Positions 22,884 through 26,146 of a stretch of 26,146 bases of DNA are shown here, in pieces. The translations under genes and the position numbers were made by a program. Position 1 is the first letter of the stretch. Each line of letters opens with the position of its first letter. Below the pieces are notes generated by a model. It did not search any database. It was not told the DNA's origin and saw nothing but the letters and a program-made list of their open reading frames with translations. Source of the DNA: JAQVWU01 sp964628455 (lineage in GTDB: Bacteria > Bacillota > Clostridia > Oscillospirales > CAG-272); assembly GCA_964628455.1 (NCBI GenBank), contig CAZVPD010000033.1, forward strand, positions 1 to 26,146, written 5' to 3'.

Positions 22884-25800
22884 ATGGTTTATACAATTTA
22901 TGTCCGCCGACGGCAAAATTATAACAGTGAAGAGAAATCTTTGCTTTCAGATCTGCAGCGTAATCTGCTTCTTCCCGGCCTGACCTCTATACGGTATATC
23001 AACAGATATTTTGCCGGTTCGATCAGCCGGGAAGTGTTTGAGCGGGCTGTTTTCACGGTGTTTTCGGAACCTCAGACAGATACAACGGCCGAAACTTTTT
23101 CCTATGATGATACCGAACGGATACTTGCCGTAGAATACCTTCCGGGGCAATTTGACCAGAGGGCTGATTCATGCGAACAATGTATTCAGATCCTGGCCGG
23201 AGGGGAACGTCCGAAAATCAGAACCGCCGAAATTTATGCTTTTTCCGGTCAGATCACCGACAATGAATTTGAACGTATAAAGAATTATATCATAAATCCT
23301 GTCGAAAGCCGCGAGGCTTCTCTGGAAATACCCGTAACACTCGACGAGGTATACCCCAAACCCCCGAAGGTGATCACGCTGGACGGCTTCACGAGTATGC
23401 CCGTAAACGAATTTGCCGGTTTTATCGCGGATTATGCACTTGCGATGGATACGGACGATGTGGCTTTTTGTCAGAATTATTTTAAAAAAGAGCAGAAACG
23501 CGACCCAACCATGACGGAAATCCGTTTGATCGATTCTTATTGGTCCGATCACTGCCGTCACACCACTTTCCTGACATCCATTGATCATATTAAAATCAAC
23601 GATGAGAATATATCCGCGGCTTTTGCCGATTACGTTGAAAAACGCAGGACTGTATACGGCACTTCCGAACGTGATATAACGCTTATGGATTTGGCGACCC
23701 TTGCCGCGAAATATCTGAAAAAAACCGGCAGACTGATCGGCCTTGATGAATCCGAAGAAATAAACGCCTGCTCGGTAAAAATAAAAGTAAAAACCGACGG
23801 CGGCGATGAAGACTGGCTTCTCATGTTTAAAAATGAGACACATAATCATCCTACCGAAATCGAACCGTTCGGCGGAGCTGCAACCTGTCTCGGGGGGGCT
23901 ATCAGAGATCCTCTCAGCGGCAGGTCATACGTCTATCAGGCGATGCGCGTGACAGGGGCGGGTGACCCGCGCGTACCTGTCGCCGATACTCTGCCCGGTA
24001 AACTGCCCCAGTCCAAACTGACCGTTACGGCTGCCAAAGGCTACAGCTCTTACGGTAATCAGATCGGACTTGCAACCGGCGGTGTTTACGAAATATACCA
24101 TCCGGGATATGTTGCCAAACGCCTTGAAATAGGTGCCGTTATAGGAGCCGTCCCTTCCGGAAGTGTAGTAAGATCAGAACCTGCTGACGGTGACGCAGTT
24201 ATACTGCTCGGAGGAAGAACAGGCCGTGACGGATGCGGAGGCGCAACGGGATCCTCCAAAGCTCATACTTCGGCTTCCCTGACCGAATGCGGAGCCGAGG
24301 TACAGAAGGGCAATCCCCCGGTCGAACGAAAAATCCAGCGTTTATTCCGAAACAGGGACGTTGCCCGTCTGATCAAGCGCTGCAATGACTTCGGGGCAGG
24401 CGGTGTTTCCGTCGCCGTGGGAGAACTTGCGGACGGACTTGAGATCGACCTGTCACGCATCCCGAAAAAGTATGACGGGCTTGACGGCACCGAACTGGCT
24501 ATATCGGAGTCACAGGAACGGATGGCTGTTGTTGTGTCACAGGAAGATGCGGACCGGTTTATCGCATATGCCGAAAGGGAAAATTTGGAAGCGACCGTCA
24601 TTGCCCGCGTGACGGACGAACCGCGTCTGCGGATGTTGTGGAACGGCGATCTGATCGTGGATCTGTCGCGGAATTTTTTAAATTCAAACGGCGCAAAAAA
24701 GCATTCCGATGTTTTGATCGGCAGACGAAAGACCGGCGGGTTGTTTTCGGGGTTGGCGCAAAAACTGCCCGATCTAAAATCCGATATAAAAACAGCTTTT
24801 TTAAACATGTTATCGGATCTCAACATATGCTCTCAGAAAGGACTGGTTGAGCGGTTCGATTCGTCCGTAGGTGCCTCAACAGTCGTCATGCCTTTCGGCG
24901 GAAAATATCAGAGCACTCCCTCACAGTACATGGCAGCCAAAATACCGCTCAGTGACGGGACCCGGGATTGTCGCGAAACAGATACAACCTCCGTCATGGC
25001 ATACGGATTTAATCCTTATCTGTCCGAAACGGACCCGTTTTGCGGAGCATACTGCGCAGTGATCGAATCGCTGGCAAAAATAACGGCGTCCGGCATCTGC
25101 TATAAAAACGCATATCTGACTTTTCAGGAATATTTTGAACGCCTTCGCGGTAATCCCGAAAGATGGGGGAAGCCGTTCTCCGCTTTACTCGGCGCGTTTA
25201 AGGCTCAGACTGAGATGGAGGTTGCCGCAATAGGCGGCAAAGATTCCATGAGCGGCTCGTTTGAAGACATGGATGTTCCTCCCACGCTCGTTTCTTTTGC
25301 TGTGGCGGTCGGCGATGCGTCTGCGCTGGTTACCCCCGAATTTAAAAAAGCGGGCTGCGGTGTTTATCTGCTTGAGCCTTCCGTTGATCCCGAAACAAAA
25401 CTCCCTCAAAGCGGCAGCATCCGGAAAATTTTCGGTTATGTGTCTTCGCTTGCAAGGGAAAACCGGCTTTCTGCGGCATATGCCGTCGGTTTCGGCGGAA
25501 TTGCCGAAGCTGTCGTGAAGATGTGTTTCGGCAACCGGATCGGTTTTGATTTCGCTTTTACATCCGACACAACAAAGCTTTTCGAATGGAATTACGGAGC
25601 GATGATCATCGAAACCGACGAAAAGGCCGAAGGCGTTTTGCTCGGATATACGACGGATAAACCTGCCGTTACAATAGGAGAATGCGTCATGCCGCTTGAT
25701 GAACTGGAAAAAGCGTGGCGCTGTACGCTGGAAGACGTGTTTCCGACAACACCTCATGCAGTCAAGCCGGAAACAACGAAATCCTTTTATTGCAGCGAAC

Positions 25801-26146
25801 GTTCGACCGCGGTCCCGTCCGGGCGCTTTGCCCGTCCCAGGATCGTCATACCCGTATTCCCGGGCACGAACTGCGAATATGATACCGCGAGAGCGGTTAC
25901 AAAAGCGGGAGGGATAGCCGAAACCTTTGTTTTAAGAAATCTGACGCAGCAGCAGTTATCCGAATCGACCGCCGAACTTGCCGGTTTGATAGACAAATCT
26001 CAGATCATGATTCTGCCGGGCGGATTTTCCGGCGGGGATGAACCCGACGGCTCCGGGAAATTTATAACCGCAGTGCTGAGGTCTCCGGGAATATACGAAG
26101 CCGTTACAAAGCTGCTTGACGAACGCGGTGGACTTATACTCGGCAT
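22884..26146 (+). CDS. purL: Phosphoribosylformylglycinamidine synthase, single-chain type (3' end cut by window)
   Basis: This enzyme makes FGAM from FGAR, glutamine and ATP, the fourth step of purine synthesis. The 1,087 visible residues remain in one frame. Seen in order: an N-terminal PurS-like region (about 1-150), the first synthetase half with DSYWSDHCRHTTF, FKNETHNHPTEIEPFGGAATCLGG, GGRTGRDGCGGATGSSKAHT and FGAGGVSVAVGELADG, the second half with GGKDSMSG, and from about residue 980 the glutaminase (PurQ-like) domain with PVFPGTNCEYDTARA and LPGGFSGGDEPDGSGKF. The fused synthetase-glutaminase form, about 1,240 residues, is used by many Clostridia, whereas Bacillus has separate purS, purQ and purL. 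The ATG at 22884 has GGGAG 8 bases upstream. The expected nucleophile Cys lies beyond the window. It follows dapB by 44 bases and may share its transcript. Confidence 0.96.
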   Translation, partial: MVYTIYVRRRQNYNSEEKSLLSDLQRNLLLPGLTSIRYINRYFAGSISREVFERAVFTVFSEPQTDTTAETFSYDDTERILAVEYLPGQFDQRADSCEQCIQILAGGERPKIRTAEIYAFSGQITDNEFERIKNYIINPVESREASLEIPVTLDEVYPKPPKVITLDGFTSMPVNEFAGFIADYALAMDTDDVAFCQNYFKKEQKRDPTMTEIRLIDSYWSDHCRHTTFLTSIDHIKINDENISAAFADYVEKRRTVYGTSERDITLMDLATLAAKYLKKTGRLIGLDESEEINACSVKIKVKTDGGDEDWLLMFKNETHNHPTEIEPFGGAATCLGGAIRDPLSGRSYVYQAMRVTGAGDPRVPVADTLPGKLPQSKLTVTAAKGYSSYGNQIGLATGGVYEIYHPGYVAKRLEIGAVIGAVPSGSVVRSEPADGDAVILLGGRTGRDGCGGATGSSKAHTSASLTECGAEVQKGNPPVERKIQRLFRNRDVARLIKRCNDFGAGGVSVAVGELADGLEIDLSRIPKKYDGLDGTELAISESQERMAVVVSQEDADRFIAYAERENLEATVIARVTDEPRLRMLWNGDLIVDLSRNFLNSNGAKKHSDVLIGRRKTGGLFSGLAQKLPDLKSDIKTAFLNMLSDLNICSQKGLVERFDSSVGASTVVMPFGGKYQSTPSQYMAAKIPLSDGTRDCRETDTTSVMAYGFNPYLSETDPFCGAYCAVIESLAKITASGICYKNAYLTFQEYFERLRGNPERWGKPFSALLGAFKAQTEMEVAAIGGKDSMSGSFEDMDVPPTLVSFAVAVGDASALVTPEFKKAGCGVYLLEPSVDPETKLPQSGSIRKIFGYVSSLARENRLSAAYAVGFGGIAEAVVKMCFGNRIGFDFAFTSDTTKLFEWNYGAMIIETDEKAEGVLLGYTTDKPAVTIGECVMPLDELEKAWRCTLEDVFPTTPHAVKPETTKSFYCSERSTAVPSGRFARPRIVIPVFPGTNCEYDTARAVTKAGGIAETFVLRNLTQQQLSESTAELAGLIDKSQIMILPGGFSGGDEPDGSGKFITAVLRSPGIYEAVTKLLDERGGLILG

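Noticed and set aside
23169..23849. 226-codon minus-strand ORF within purL
   Set aside because: The opposite frame encodes conserved PurL motifs such as the SDHCRHTTF segment; this ORF is a shadow.
24263..24826. 187-codon minus-strand ORF within purL
   Set aside because: It is antisense to the conserved synthetase domain of PurL and has Ser/Arg-rich composition without motifs.
25185..25757. 190-codon minus-strand ORF within purL
   Set aside because: It is antisense to the GGKDSMSG region of PurL and shows no family features.

Overview
The window (about 44% GC) reads as the chromosome of a low- to mid-GC Gram-positive anaerobe, most likely a member of the Clostridia. The main evidence is the conserved run yggS-sepF-yggT-ylmH-divIVA-ileS-lspA-rluD, which in Firmicutes follows the cell-division cluster. 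A lysine riboswitch in front of dapA-dapB and a single-chain purL agree with this. No plasmid, phage, IS, CRISPR or tRNA signal was seen. The assignment comes from gene order and protein motifs only.

Left part (1-6910), carbohydrate-related accessory region. A minus-strand operon starts from a perfect consensus promoter (TTGACA-17-TATAAT at 4738-4766). It encodes a nitroreductase-like flavoprotein, a soluble BNR/sialidase-fold protein, a large lipoprotein with DUF5060 and apiosidase-like (GH140-type) domains, and a PHP-domain protein cut by the window edge. Divergent from it is a monocistronic gene for a GxGYxYP-family putative glycoside hydrolase, with its own promoter and a very strong hairpin terminator. 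The 400-bp divergent region carries inverted repeats that could be operators. No transporter or regulator gene is visible.

Middle part (6913-20650), a long minus-strand block of housekeeping genes. In transcription order it holds queA, miaA, an HlyD-like membrane protein, yggS, sepF, yggT, ylmH, divIVA, ileS, lspA, an RluD-type pseudouridine synthase, and a 647-residue fusion of a Cof-type HAD phosphatase with a beta-lactamase-fold serine hydrolase. Most junctions are overlapping or within a few tens of bases. The block links tRNA and rRNA modification, septum and polar growth proteins, isoleucine charging and lipoprotein processing. yggT appears to lack an ordinary start codon and may use AUU.

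Right part (20651-26146), plus strand. A strong promoter (TTGACA-17-TAAAAT) drives a leader with a complete lysine riboswitch aptamer, a terminator and an unusual set of three mutually complementary elements that reach into the dapA initiation region. dapA and dapB (lysine/diaminopimelate pathway) follow, then, without a visible terminator, a large purL that runs off the right edge within its glutaminase domain.

I did not find a clearly new multi-gene system. The observations most worth checking are the HAD/serine-hydrolase fusion, the apparent AUU start of yggT, the possible two-level switch in the dapA leader, purL lying downstream of a lysine riboswitch, and the divergent glycan-related unit.
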